Shown piece by piece: positions 12,015 to 22,952 of a DNA stretch of 64,000 bases. The notes beneath the pieces were generated by a model that saw only the letters and a program-made list of their open reading frames with translations, searched no databases and was not told the origin of the DNA. The position numbers were made by a program, and so were the translations under genes. The stretch covers positions 1,038,693-1,102,692 of the forward strand of contig JAEVLN010000016.1 in assembly GCA_018350325.1 (NCBI GenBank). Reading direction: 5' to 3'. This DNA is from Globodera rostochiensis. Its lineage: Eukaryota; Nematoda; Chromadorea; Rhabditida; Heteroderidae. Numbering within the stretch: the first letter of the stretch is position 1; every line of letters begins with the position of its first letter.

Positions 12015-12231
12015 GTAAGCAGAAAAAAAGAATAAATCGATTTGTTGAAAAATCAATCAATAAATCACTTTCAGAGATGAGTGCTGACGCATTTTGCGCC
12101 AATGTTCGTGCGGAAATGATTATTCCGCGACATCATTGAGGAATTTTTTATTACGAAGTGAAACTTGTGAATATGGTCGAGTAAGTTGAAAAGAAAACCA
12201 TTTAATTGATCAGGGACGTAATCAGAAAATA

Positions 12232-12350
12232 TTTTAGTAGGGGGAGGGGGGGGGGGGGTAGGCACGTATTTAGGAGATTATGCCTTGGGAGAGAGGGTCG
12301 CCGGGAAAATTTTTTGAAAATTTAATGTCTTGTTTGGGGGGGAGGCTTCC
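12232..12350. repeat. G-rich insertion in SPRY intron 3
   Basis: Contains G runs, GGCACGTATTTAGGAG and TTGGGAGAGAGGGTCGCCGG. Similar words (GGCACGTATTTAGGGG, GGGGGAGGGG) occur at 7321-7350 inside a MITE, so this is probably a fragment of the same dispersed family. It sits just before the fourth SPRY exon and blurs that exon's acceptor. Confidence 0.5.
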
Positions 12351-12898
12351 CCCCGCCCACGGGGCTATGTCCCTACTGGAGTTGTAATTCACTCGTCAAC
12401 CCCACAACCCTCACTCTATGCCTATTTATGGTGGTGTCACTTTGGACTTGTGCCAATGTCAGTGCCATTGAACATCGCGCACACTTATTATTCGTACAAA
12501 AGTGATGGCACATTTTGGGGTCACAAAGTTTATGGCTGTAAATTCTACAAAAATTGGCCTTACGTCGTCGCAAACAAGGACTACAAGTTCGGCGTTGGCG
12601 ACTTCGTCGGATGCGGCCTCAATTTGGCAACCCGCCAAATTATTTACACGTTGAACGGACAACGTTTGGGTGAGTTGAAACAGTTAATTACCGCTTAGAG
12701 CTTTTAACTTTAGCTCCGGCGGAAATATTTTGAGAAAATTTGAATTTATGTTTAGATACGACTAATTTGCTTGTCCACCACTCCGACTTGTACCCGTTTA
12801 TCTCTCTGAAGGATGGCGCTGATCGGGTTAAGGCCAACTTTGGCTCACAGACATTCAAATACGATCTTGCGAAAGAATACTTGATCACTCAAGATTGA

Positions 12899-14004
12899 TC
12901 GCAATTTATTTATTTATTTATTTCTATTTTCGTTTTTTGGTGAAAGATCTTTCACTTTGTGTCTGATTTTGACATAAAATTTGCTTCATTACAGCCATAT
13001 GCAAGCTTTTGCATCAAATTGGTCTTGAGTAGGGTAGCACGGGGCTTCATTGGTGGCACCGGTCATGGGAAAATGGAAAAAGAAAGAAAACTTTTTTTTT
13101 GTATAAACCGGCAATAAATGTGAATGTGAACGAAAGTCCAAAAAGATTTCTATTCTGTTTCATTTTCTTCAAGAGTAAGGCTGTCGGTTTCAAATAATTT
13201 TCGGTTAACCGAACCGAAAAAATGCCGGAACTCGGAGGTTTTAACAATTTATTTGTGTGAATCATTGGATAAAACGATTCTAAAAGTACAAAAACCACAT
13301 CCTAATTTCTTGTTTTTTATAGCAAAAAGTGTCCATTTATAAATTTTATAAAATGAATGGATAATTAATTAGGTAAAAAAGGACTAAAAAGAGAGCTTTC
13401 AAAATAAAAATTCCGGGATTTTCAAATTTTAACGGAACGGGAATCCAGATGCCTTGGTGTTTGGAAACTTGAATATTCGAAAAAAGTCTGAATAGGTTAG
13501 GGTCTAGGGAGGGTTAGATATAGGCGGAATGAGGTCCAGTATTTAAATTCCTCCGAGATCGAGATGCACGAGCTTTCTGATTTGAATCGCAAGTCCAGAA
13601 ACCGCCGAGCTTTCAACATTACGGACAAAAACTAAAAAATTATTACCAAAAATTTAAATATTCTTTTTAAATATAATATGATTTAAAAATATATCCAAAA
13701 CTAAGGGCGCCATTGCAAATCCCAACAATACGTCACCACTATCAATGATCAGCGGTGCTGAATTATGCGATGAACGGCCGTTTTGTGGGCCGATGAATCA
13801 ATTTTTTCCACATTCGCTAATCGAAAAAAGAACATTTCATTAAAGTATTTATTGTTAAATTTTATTCTAAATTTGGTCCTTATACGCCGCTGATCATGAA
13901 ATATTGCATTATATCTATGTGTATCTATTCTAATTCTATATGAGTTTTATAACTCAAAATTCGAACGAATGACGTTCTCGAACATCGTTTTAATGGTTAT
14001 CCAA
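12899..14004. other. Intergenic region with MITE relic
   Basis: No gene recognised. 13174-13290 holds TTCGGTTAACCGAACCGAAA and ATCATTGGATAAAACGATTC, resembling the left end of the MITE at 6443-7565, so it is a decayed copy. The segment is repeated at about 29094-30199. Confidence 0.5.
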
Positions 14005-14212
14005 CATTTGCGCCCCGGACAGTTCCGCCTCGGGCTTTGCGGCCAAAAATGTCCAAAAAGGGGGTAAAGAATGCTTCACATTTTGGGCGCAAATGTCCGA
14101 TATTCGCTGAAGCCGCAAATGCCCGGGTCGGAAGTGTCCGGGCGGAAATGTCGTACGAAGGTATTAATTTCGAAAAAAGTCGTGGCATTTTTTGAATTTG
14201 AAACAATTTAGA

Positions 14213-15448
14213 ATGGACTTGTTTTTTTATTTTAATCTGATTATTTTTCTGCTGTTGCATATCTGTAGTAGTGGAACATATTCTTGTCATGACACCCTTT
14301 CGTATTATGGAACGGATTTCGACCCACGCTGGACGGATTTTTGTTGGATGAGCACTGGATGTGTCGAGTCCACCTGCTCTTATCGTATATTTTCAACTGT
14401 TTTATATAGATGAGAAAATTTACAAACCCGTCTTTATATGTAATTATTCAAATTATAGAAAATGAACAAAAAACTTGGTCAAAAGTGTCCAAAGGATGTA
14501 CCCTTAACGTGAGCAGCGTCTGTCCTCGGCTAAAAGAACGCTGTTTGACCGACGGCGGTAAACCAGCAGATTGTTCTGCTTGTACTGGTGTCGAATGCAA
14601 CGCCAAAATTTCACCAGGTCCTTTTAATAGCCGCCCCGTTTCTTTCTGAAGCCTTTTTAATTCATTTTATAAATAATAATAATTCTTTTAAGAGGTTGTA
14701 TGGTGCTGGAATGGGACAGTGGACGATGATAAACAAGCGTTTATTCAGCTTAAGTGCGACATTTTTTGATTGGAAATAAATATGGTCCTTTTAAACATTC
14801 AACATTTTGATTTAGATTTGGCTTAAGGGACCGGACTTTTTGAGATTGTTTTGCTTAAAAGTTTTGTTTAGGTGCGAAGATGCAAGTTGCTATTCGTTGC
14901 GTTGCGTTGGGGCAGAAAATTCGCTGCTGTTCCAAAGCAAAGGCTGTCTACACTGTCAAAACTTTGGGAGATGAAATTACCCTTCGACGAATTTGGGCAA
15001 ACTGCTTGCAAAGCGTTGAATGGAACAATATCGCGTAAATTGTGCGACGGGAATTGGTGCAACGCAGAGCAAGGCCAGACGGAGCCGGGCCACACGGAGC
15101 CGGGCCACACTGAACCCACGGAACCGGGCCACACGGAACCGGGCCACACGGAGCCGGGCCACACTGAACCCACGGAACCGGGCCACACGGAATCGGGCCA
15201 CACGGAGCCGGGCCACACTGAACCCACGGAACCGGGCCACACGGAATCGGGCCACACGGAACCGGAATCGGGCCACACGGAGCCGGGCCAGCACAGAGTT
15301 CGTAATGGAGTCTTTGTTGCTGTCCCGTCGCCGACACTTTCCACCATTGGTATGACTTGCCTAAGGGTACTAATAATCTGATACTTACCTAACCTAATTG
15401 TCACCATTTCTCATTATAGTTGTGTTTCTTCTGCTGATGTTTGGTTGA
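14213..15448 (+). pseudogene. Secreted Cys-rich PGHTE-repeat protein X, copy 1 (frame broken)
   Basis: The start ATG at 14213 opens a hydrophobic signal peptide (MDLFFYFNLIIFLLLHICSS). Exon 1 runs to 14384 and exon 2 is 14459-14617: CVESTCSY, KVSKGC, CPRLKERC, CSACTGVECN. The long exon from 14872 reads CEDASCYSLRCVG, LLFQSKGC, then ACKALNG, LCDGNWCN, then the pentapeptide array (11 GHTE units) and a tail ending at 15349. The last exon 15420-15448 adds VVFLLLMFG, a hydrophobic end suggesting GPI anchoring. The two Cys segments share SKGC and a terminal Cys-Asn, a Ly6/uPAR-like pattern. Copy 1 lacks one T in GGCTGTCTACACTG relative to copy 3, which shifts the frame between KGC and ACKALNG. The link between exon 2 and the long exon is not phase-compatible as drawn, so an additional small exon may exist. 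Confidence 0.6.
15078..15290 (+). repeat. PGHTE coding minisatellite, copy 1
   Basis: A 15-bp unit (GGGCCACACGGAGCC and variants) encodes Pro-Gly-His-Thr-Glu, with interspersed PTE and SGHTE variants. I count 11 GHTE units here, 12 in copy 2 and 13 in copy 3. Long reverse-strand frames (WPGS-type repeats) are shadows of the array. Confidence 0.9.
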
Positions 15449-16063
15449 GAAAGAAGTGGTCGGGGCGGGCTCACATCAACGAACTATAATTTTTATGAAT
15501 TATAAAATTCTTATAATAAAAAAACAGCTTTACAACGTATTTACTAGAGTCTGGACCAAAACCCAAAACCAAAACATTTTCAAGTACCTCAAACTTGGGT
15601 AATTAAACCGAAGAAAGAAGCGCTGTGGGGAGAATGTTTTGGTCAAAGCAAATGTTGGATGCTGTGCGTGCATTTTTGGGTCTGATTCCAGCACCTGCTA
15701 TGCAATAGTTCTTCACTCAGCCCACTCTCTTTTCTTCCACTCGGCGACTGCTGCTCTCTTCACTGTCCGCGCATTCTTCTTCCGCATTGAGCATCAATTC
15801 TCTTCCAATTTTCACATTTTCGATGACGGAAAAATTTGATGGCTTTATTTTGGAATTTGATTCTTAAAATCACGGGGGAGGCATTTCTAGCGAATTCGAG
15901 GGAAAAAAGAAAACAAAAACTTTATTAAAATAAATTAAAAATATCCGATATAAATTTAAAAAATAAAATTTGTTTGACAGACGCAAATTGCCCTAAATTT
16001 TATAACAATCGGTTCCTCTCATCGAGCTGAGTACGATATGCAAAAATTGGGCGCCGCTCACCA
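15449..16063. other. X downstream flank
   Basis: Present after all three X copies. Small frames occur on both strands, including a minus-strand acidic stretch (NAEEECADSEESSSRRVEE) near 15720-15810, but no domain, splice pattern or start could be supported. It ends abruptly at the satellite (ACTATTTCTTC). Confidence 0.4.
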
Positions 16064-16931
16064 ACTATTTCTTCAAAAAATAAAATTTTCAGAAATTAAA
16101 CAAAACAATTTTTAGATGGGGTGCGTTGGTTCCAAATTACTCTCGCCGTCTGACTCTCTCTTTTTAGTACACTATTTCTCCAAAAAATAAAATTTTTAGA
16201 AATTAAACTAAAACAATCTTAGATGGGGTGCATTCTTGTCCAAATTACTCATTCTTGTCCAAATTACTCTCGCCGTCTGACTCTCTCTTTTTAGTATACT
16301 ATTTCTCCAAAAAATAAAATTTTCAGAAATTAAACTAAAACAATTTTTAGATGGGGTGCATTCTTGTGCAAATTACTCATTCTTGTCCAAATTACTCGCG
16401 CCGTCTGACTCTCTCTTTTTAGTATACTATTTCTCCAAAAAATAAAATTTTCAGAAATTAAACTAAAACAATTTTTAGATGGGGTGCATTCTTGTGCAAA
16501 TTACTCTCGCCGTCTGACTCTCTCTTTTTAGTACACTATTTCTCCAAAAAATAAAATTTTTAGAAATTAAACTAAAACAATTTTTAGATGGGGTGCATTC
16601 TTGTCCAAATTACTCTCGCCGTCTGACTCTCTCTTTTTAGTACACTATTTCTCCAAAAAATAAAATTTTCAGAAATTAAACTAAAACAATTTTTAGATGG
16701 GGTGCATTCTTGTCCAAATTACTCTCGCCGTCTGACTCTCTCTTTTTAGTACACTATTTCTCCAAAAAATAAAATTTTTAGAAATTAAACTAAAACAATT
16801 TTTAGATGGGGTGCATTCTTGTGCAAATTACTCTCGCCGTCTGACTCTCTCTTTTTAGTACACTATTTCTCCAAAAAATAAAATTTTCAGAAATCAAACT
16901 AAAACAATTTTTAGATGGGGTGCATTCTTGT
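16064..16931 (+). repeat. Satellite array A2
   Basis: About eight monomers of the 109-bp satellite, same orientation as A1. Some are 128 bp because of a 19-bp internal duplication (CATTCTTGTCCAAATTACT twice). It lies between X copy 1 and BTB copy 1. The left and right junctions are identical to those of A3 and A4, but the array is much shorter. Confidence 0.95.
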
Positions 16932-17933
16932 CTTCATTTATGTGGACGATGTGAGCGGGCTGAACGGGGACAATGCAATCGCTGTGCTTTACGCGGGTCA
17001 GGAATTTTTATGGATTTATACATTTTTGGTTTAAATTTTGAATTTAAGCTAATAAATATGATCTTCCTGAACTTGTCGATTGGTGTTTGACCTTTCCCAT
17101 ATCGAAGCTGAGCAATATTTTTCTCGCGTTTGACCAGACTCGCTTTCTTGGAGAAGAGGTGGGGGTTAATCCGAAATAAATTTTATTGTCTTTTTTTAAA
17201 CAATCATGATTAGAGTTATTTTATTATAATCGGGAATTTGTAAATATAAAATAGTTTACTTAAATAGGCATTTGCTTGCTGTTGTTTGGAGCACATCGAT
17301 TTGAATGCGGACGCTTTGATCCTCTCGGAAGCATTTTTACAAAGTGATCAAAAATTATTGTGTGAGATTTTGGACCGTGACGAGTTGATGATCAGCGAAG
17401 AAATTACAATTTGGAATGCCGTAAATTTATTAAAATAATTAAACAAATTATTTTAATTATATTTCCTTTTTAAATAATTAGGCACTTCGCTGGGCGGACG
17501 AAAAATGCCGTCAAAATGGGAAAGAGCCTTCAGCGGCGAATAGACGCGCAATGCTCGGCCCGGCACTTTTCAAAATTCGTTTTCCCCTCATTTCACAAGA
17601 GGACTTTGAGAATATTGGTTAGAACCTTTTTGGGGACCTTTGATTTCTTTTGGATTTAAAATACGGTTGACACCACCTGCGCTTTTGACAGTTCCGTCTG
17701 GAGTGTTGACGGATGCCGAGCTGGTCAGCATTTTGCAGCACTATTCTCGTCCGGACTGCGCTCTGCCCAAGCCTTACCAGCTGAAATTCCCAACTAATGG
17801 ACGTGCCGGGACCAACTCGGGTAGGCCTAAATATGATAAGGACTTTGGGCCAAGTTTGAGTCGGAGTTGGCAGTGGAATAGAATCTCCATTAGGTTCACT
17901 GCAGTGACATCGGCTGGCCAAAGGAATTCGTAA
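16932..17933 (+). pseudogene. BTB-BACK protein gene, copy 1 (5' truncated by satellite)
   Basis: Exons: 16932-16996 (FIYVDDVSGLNGDNAIAVLY), 17049-17158 (YDLPELVDWCLTFPISKL, FDQTRFLGEE), 17268-17420 (AFACCCLEHIDLNADALILS ... CEILDRDELMISEE), 17482-17617 (ALRWADEKCRQNGKEPS ... FPLISQEDFENI) and 17692-17933 (VPSGVLTDAELVSI, ALPKPYQLKFPTNGR). All introns are phase-compatible. This is the end of a BTB domain followed by a BACK domain, as in BTBD-type Cul3 adaptors. The first part of the BTB fold is absent: the reading starts directly at the satellite edge. After FPTNGR the family's usual C-terminal continuation is not seen. Probably a non-functional 5'-truncated copy unless transcribed from within the satellite. 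Confidence 0.8.
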
Positions 17934-18038
17934 TTGAAGTGTTGCGGGATTATGGAATTATTTCCGCCCAACTTTTTATAAGCTTAAAAAGGGGGGGGGG
18001 CAAGTTTAATAATATTTAGGTTTTTAGACACCGACAAT

Positions 18039-18203
18039 TCATTTGTCTCTTTTGCCGCCAATTTGTTTCCTTAACGTTACGTTGTCAGGCTCTGGCACCA
18101 AATCGAAGCGAATTTTGGTCCCAATTTCAAATTCAACATTTTCTGATGAGATTTGAATAACGACAATTTTTGATTTGTCGAAGGTTACGGTCGTTTTATC
18201 ATT
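18039..18203 (-). pseudogene. C-terminal exon of an unknown minus-strand gene, copy 1
   Basis: A minus-strand open block encodes NDKTTVTFDKSKIVVIQ, EFEIGTKIRFDLVPEP, DNVTLRKQIGGKRDK and a stop at 18039-18041. It is conserved in all three module copies, convergent with the BTB gene. I do not recognise the family. In this copy the upstream side is cut off at 18204, where X copy 2 begins directly, so no complete gene can exist here. Confidence 0.45.
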
Positions 18204-18411
18204 CATTTGCGCCCCGGACAGTTCCGCCTCGGGCTTTGCGGCCAAAAATGTCCAAAAAGGGGGTAAAGAATGCTTCACATTTTGGGCGCAAATGTCCGAT
18301 ATTCGCTGAAGCCGCAAATGCCCGGGTCGGAAGTGTCCGGGCGGAAATGTCGTACGAAGGTATTAATTTCGAAAAAAGTCGTGGCATTTTTTGAATTTGA
18401 AACAATTTAGA

Positions 18412-19653
18412 ATGGACTTGTTTTTTTATTTTAATCTGATTATTTTTCTGCTGTTGCATATCTGTAGTAGTGGAACATATTCTTGTCATGACACCCTTTC
18501 GTATTATGGAACGGATTTCGACCCACGCTGGACGGATTTTTGTTGGATGAGCACTGGATGTGTCGAGTCCACCTGCTCTTATCGTATATTTTCAACTGTT
18601 TTATATAGATGAGAAAATTTACAAACCCGTCTTTATATGTAATTATTCAAATTATAGAAAATGAACAAAAAACTTGGTCAAAAGTGTCCAAAGGATGTAC
18701 CCTTAACGTGAGCAGCGTCTGTCCTCGGCTAAAAGAACGCTGTTTGACCGACGGCGGTAAACCAGCAGATTGTTCTGCTTGTACTGGTGTCGAATGCAAC
18801 GCCAAAATTTCACCAGGTCCTTTTAATAGCCGCCCCGTTTCTTTCTGAAGCCTTTTTAATTCATTTTATAAATAATAATAATTCTTTTAAGAGGTTGTAT
18901 GGTGCTGGAATGGGACAGTGGACGATGATAAACAAGCGTTTATTCAGCTTAAGTGCGACATTTTTTGATTGGAAATAAATATGGTCCTTTTAAACATTCA
19001 ACATTTTGATTTAGATTTGGCTTAAGGGACCGGACTTTTTGAGATTGTTTTGCTTAAAAGTTTTGTTTAGGTGCGAAGATGCAAGTTGCTATTCGTTGCG
19101 TTGCGTTGGGGCAGAAAATTCGCTGCTGTTCCAAAGCAAAGGCTGTCTACACTGTCAAAACTTTGGGAGATGAAATTACCCTTCGACGAATTTGGGCAAA
19201 CTGCTTGCAAAGCGTTGAATGGAACAATATCGCGTAAATTGTGCGACGGGAATTGGTGCAACGCAGAGCAAGGCCAGACGGAGCCGGGCCACACGGAGCC
19301 GGGCCACACGGAGCCGGGCCACACGGAGCCGGGCCACACGGAACCGGGCCACACGGAGCCGGGCCACACTGAACCCACGGAACCGGGCCACACGGAATCG
19401 GGCCACACGGAGCCGGGCCACACTGAACCCACGGAACCGGGCCACACGGAATCGGGCCACACGGAACCGGAATCGGGCCACACGGAGCCGGGCCAGCACA
19501 GAGTTCGTAATGGAGTCTTTGTTGCTGTCCCGTCGCCGACACTTTCCACCATTGGTATGACTTGCCTAAGGGTACTAATAATCTGATACTTACCTAACCT
19601 AATTGTCACCATTTCTCATTATAGTTGTGTTTCTTCTGCTGATGTTTGGTTGA
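18412..19653 (+). pseudogene. Secreted Cys-rich PGHTE-repeat protein X, copy 2 (frame broken)
   Basis: Same exon layout as copy 1: signal peptide from the ATG at 18412, two Cys segments, PGHTE array and hydrophobic VVFLLLMFG end at 19653. It has 12 GHTE units, with one PTE spacer of copy 1 replaced by regular units. It shares with copy 1 the missing T before the second half of Cys segment 2, so copies 1 and 2 are closer to each other at this site than to copy 3. Its upstream flank is lost: similarity to the other copies begins at 18204, only about 200 bp before the ATG, so its promoter is probably truncated or replaced. Confidence 0.6.
19277..19495 (+). repeat. PGHTE coding minisatellite, copy 2
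   Basis: Fifteen-bp units encoding PGHTE; 12 GHTE units, including SGHTE and PTE variants near the 3' end. Confidence 0.9.
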
Positions 19654-22600
19654 GAAAGAAGTGGTCGGGGCGGGCTCACATCAACGAACTATAATTTTAT
19701 GAATTATAAAATTCTTATAATAAAAAAACAGCTTTACAACGTATTTACTAGAGTCTGGACCAAAACCCAAAACCAAAACATTTTCAAGTACCTCAAACTT
19801 GGGTAATTAAACCGAAGAAAGAAGCGCTGTGGGGAGAATGTTTTGGTCAAAGCAAATGTTGGATGCTGTGCGTGCATTTTTGGGTCTGATTCCAGCACCT
19901 GCTATGCAATAGTTCTTCACTCAGCCCACTCTCTTTTCTTCCACTCGGCGACTGCTGCTCTCTTCACTGTCCGCGCATTCTTCTTCCGCATTGAGCATCA
20001 ATTCTCTTCCAATTTTCACATTTTCGATGACGGAAAAATTTGATGGCTTTATTTTGGAATTTGATTCTTAAAATCACGGGGGAGGCATTTCTAGCGAATT
20101 CGAGGGAAAAAAGAAACAAATATTAAAATAAATTAAAAATATCCGATATAAATTTAAAAAATAAAATTTGTTTGACAGACGCAAATTGCCCTAAATTTTA
20201 TAACAATCGGTTCCTCTCATCGAGCTGAGTACGATATGCAAAAATTGGGCGCCGCTCACCAACTATTTCTTCAAAAAATAAAATTTTCAGAAATTAAACA
20301 AAACAATTTTTAGATGGGGTGCGTTGGTTCCAAATTACTCTCGCCGTCTGACTCTCTCTTTTTAGTACACTATTTCTCCAAAAAATAAAATATTTAGAAA
20401 TTAAACTAAAACAATCTTAGATGGGGTGCATTCTTGTCCAAATTACTCTCGCCGTCTGACTCTCTCTTTTTAGTATACTATTTCTCCAAAAAATAAAATT
20501 TTCAGAAATTAAACTAAAACAATTTTTAGATGGGGTGCATTCTTGTGCAAATTACTCATTCTTGTCCAAATTACTCGCGCCGTCTGACTCTCTCTTTTTA
20601 GTATACTATTTCTCCAAAAAATAAAATCTTCAGAAATTAAACTAAAACAATTTTTAGATGGGGTGCATTCTTGTGCAAATTACTCTCGCCGTCTGACTCT
20701 CTCTTTTTAGTATACTATTTCTCCAAAAAATAAAATTTTCAGAAATTAAACTAAAACAATTTTTAGATGGGGTGCATTCTTGTGCAAATTACTCTCGCCG
20801 TCTGACTCTCTCTTTTTAGTACACTATTTCTCCAAAAAAATAAAATTTTCAGAAATTAAACTAAAACAATTTTTAGATGGGGTGCATTCTTGTCCAAATT
20901 ACTCTCGCCGTCTGACTCTCTCTTTTTAGTACACTATTTCTCCAAAAAATAAAATTTTTAGAAATTAAACTAAAACAATCTTAGATGGGGTGCATTCTTG
21001 TCCAAATTACTCATTCTTGTCCAAATTACTCTCGCCGTCTGACTCTCTCTTTTTAGTATACTATTTCTCCAAAAAATAAAATTTTCAGAAATCAAACTAA
21101 AACAATTTTTAGATGGGGTGCATTCTTGTGCAAATTTTCTCGCCGTCTGACTCTCTCTTTTTAGTACACTATTTCTCCAAAAAATAAAATTTTTAGAAAT
21201 TAAACTAAAACAATTTTTAGATGGGGTGCGTTCTTGTCCAAATTACTCTCGCCGTCTGACTCTCTCTTTTTAGTATACTATTTCTCCAAAAATAAAATTT
21301 TCAGAAATTAAACTAAAACAATTTTTAGATGGGGTGCATTCTTGTGCAAATTACTCTCGCCGTCTGACTCTCTCTTTTTAGTACACTATTTCTCCAAAAA
21401 ATAAAATTTTCAGAAATTAAACTAAAACAATTTTTAGATGGGGTGCATTCTTGTCCAAATTACTCTCGCCGTCTGACTCTCTCTTTTTAGTATACTATTT
21501 CTCCAAAAATAAAATTTTCAGAAATTAAACTAAAACAATTTTTAGATGGGGTGCATTCTTGTGCAAATTACTCTCGCCGTCTGACTCTCTCTTTTTAGTA
21601 CACTATTTCTCCAAAAAATAAAATTTTTAGAAATTAAACTAAAACAATTTTTAGATGGGGTGCATTCTTGTCCAAATTACTCATTCTTGTCCAAATTACT
21701 CTCGCCGTCTGACTCTCTCTTTTTAGTACACTATTTCTCCAAAAAATAAAATTTTTAGAAATTAAACTAAAACAATCTTAGATGGGGTGCGTTTGATGTC
21801 TAAATTACTCTCGCCGTCTGACTCTCTCTTTTTAGTACACTATTTCTCCAAAAAATAAAATTTTCAGAAATCAAACTAAAACAATTTTTAGATGGGGTGC
21901 ATTCTTGTGCAAATTTTCTCGCCGTCTGACTCTCTCTTTTTAGTACACTATTTCTCCAAAAAATAAAATTTTTAGAAATTAAACTAAAACAATTTTTAGA
22001 TGGGGTGCATTCTTGTCCAAATTACTCATTCTTGTCCAAATTACTCTCGCCGTCTGACTCTCTCTTTTTAGTACACTATTTCTCCAAAAATAAAATTTTT
22101 AGAAATTAAACTAAAACAATTTTTAGATGGGGTGCATTCTTGTCCAAATTACTCTCGCCGTCTGACTCTCTCTTTTTAGTACACTATTTCTCCAAAAAAT
22201 AAAATTTTTAGAAATTAAACTAAAACAATTTTTAGATGGGGTGCATTCTTGTCCAAATTACTCATTCTTGTCCAAATTACTCTCGCCGTCTGACTCTCTC
22301 TTTTTAGTACACTATTTCTCCAAAAAATAAAATTTTTAGAAATTAAACTAAAACAATCTTAGATGGGGTGCATTCTTGTCCAAATTACTCTCGCCGTCTG
22401 ACTCTCTCTTTTTAGTACACTATTTCTCCAAAAAATAAAATTTTTAGAAATTAAACTAAAACAATTTTTAGATGGGGTGCATTCTTGTCCAAATTACTCA
22501 TTCTTGTCCAAATTACTCTCGCCGTCTGACTCTCTCTTTTTAGTATACTATTTCTCCAAAAAATAAAATTTTCAGAAATTAAACTAAAACAATTTTTAGA

Positions 22601-22952
22601 TGGGGTGCATTCTTGTGCAAATTACTCTCGCCGTCTGACTCTCTCTTTTTAGTACACTATTTCTCCAAAAAATAAAATTTTCAGAAATTAAACTAAAACA
22701 ATTTTTAGATGGGGTGCATTCTTGTCCAAATTACTCTCGCCGTCTGACTCTCTCTTTTTAGTACACTATTTCTCCAAAAAATAAAATTTTTAGAAATTAA
22801 ACTAAAACAATTTTTAGATGGGGTGCGTTCTTGTCCAAATTACTCTCGCCGTCTGACTCTCTCTTTTTAGTATACTATTTCTCCAAAAAATAAAATTTTC
22901 AGAAATTAAACTAAAACAATTTTTAGATGGGGTGCATTCTTGTGCAAATTAC

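Larger units (their letters stand above)
11529..12898 (+). pseudogene. SPRY-domain gene, copy 1 (nonsense codon)
   Basis: Exons inferred from splice sites and family pattern: 11529-11636, 11739-11835 ([16 protein letters not shown]), 12075-12180 (SADAFCANVRAEM ... GIFYYEVKLVNMVE), about 12420-12669 ([15 protein letters not shown] ... [27 protein letters not shown]) and 12756-12898 ([27 protein letters not shown]). This is the RanBPM/SPRYSEC-type SPRY fold. Reading exon 3 in frame meets TGA at the residue before GIFYYEV, where relatives such as the gene at 46884-49119 have a sense codon, so the protein would stop there. Intron 2 holds a MITE inserted at the splice donor, and intron 3 a G-rich insertion. 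No start exon was identified. SPRY proteins of this type are known in Globodera both as housekeeping and as secreted effector forms; no signal peptide is visible here. Confidence 0.7.

Noticed and set aside
14868..15407. Long minus-strand ORFs over the PGHTE array (WPGSV and RVARF repeats), also in copies 2 and 3
   Set aside because: They are antisense or shifted translations of a 15-bp repeat, which leaves all frames open; no start context, domain or splice support.
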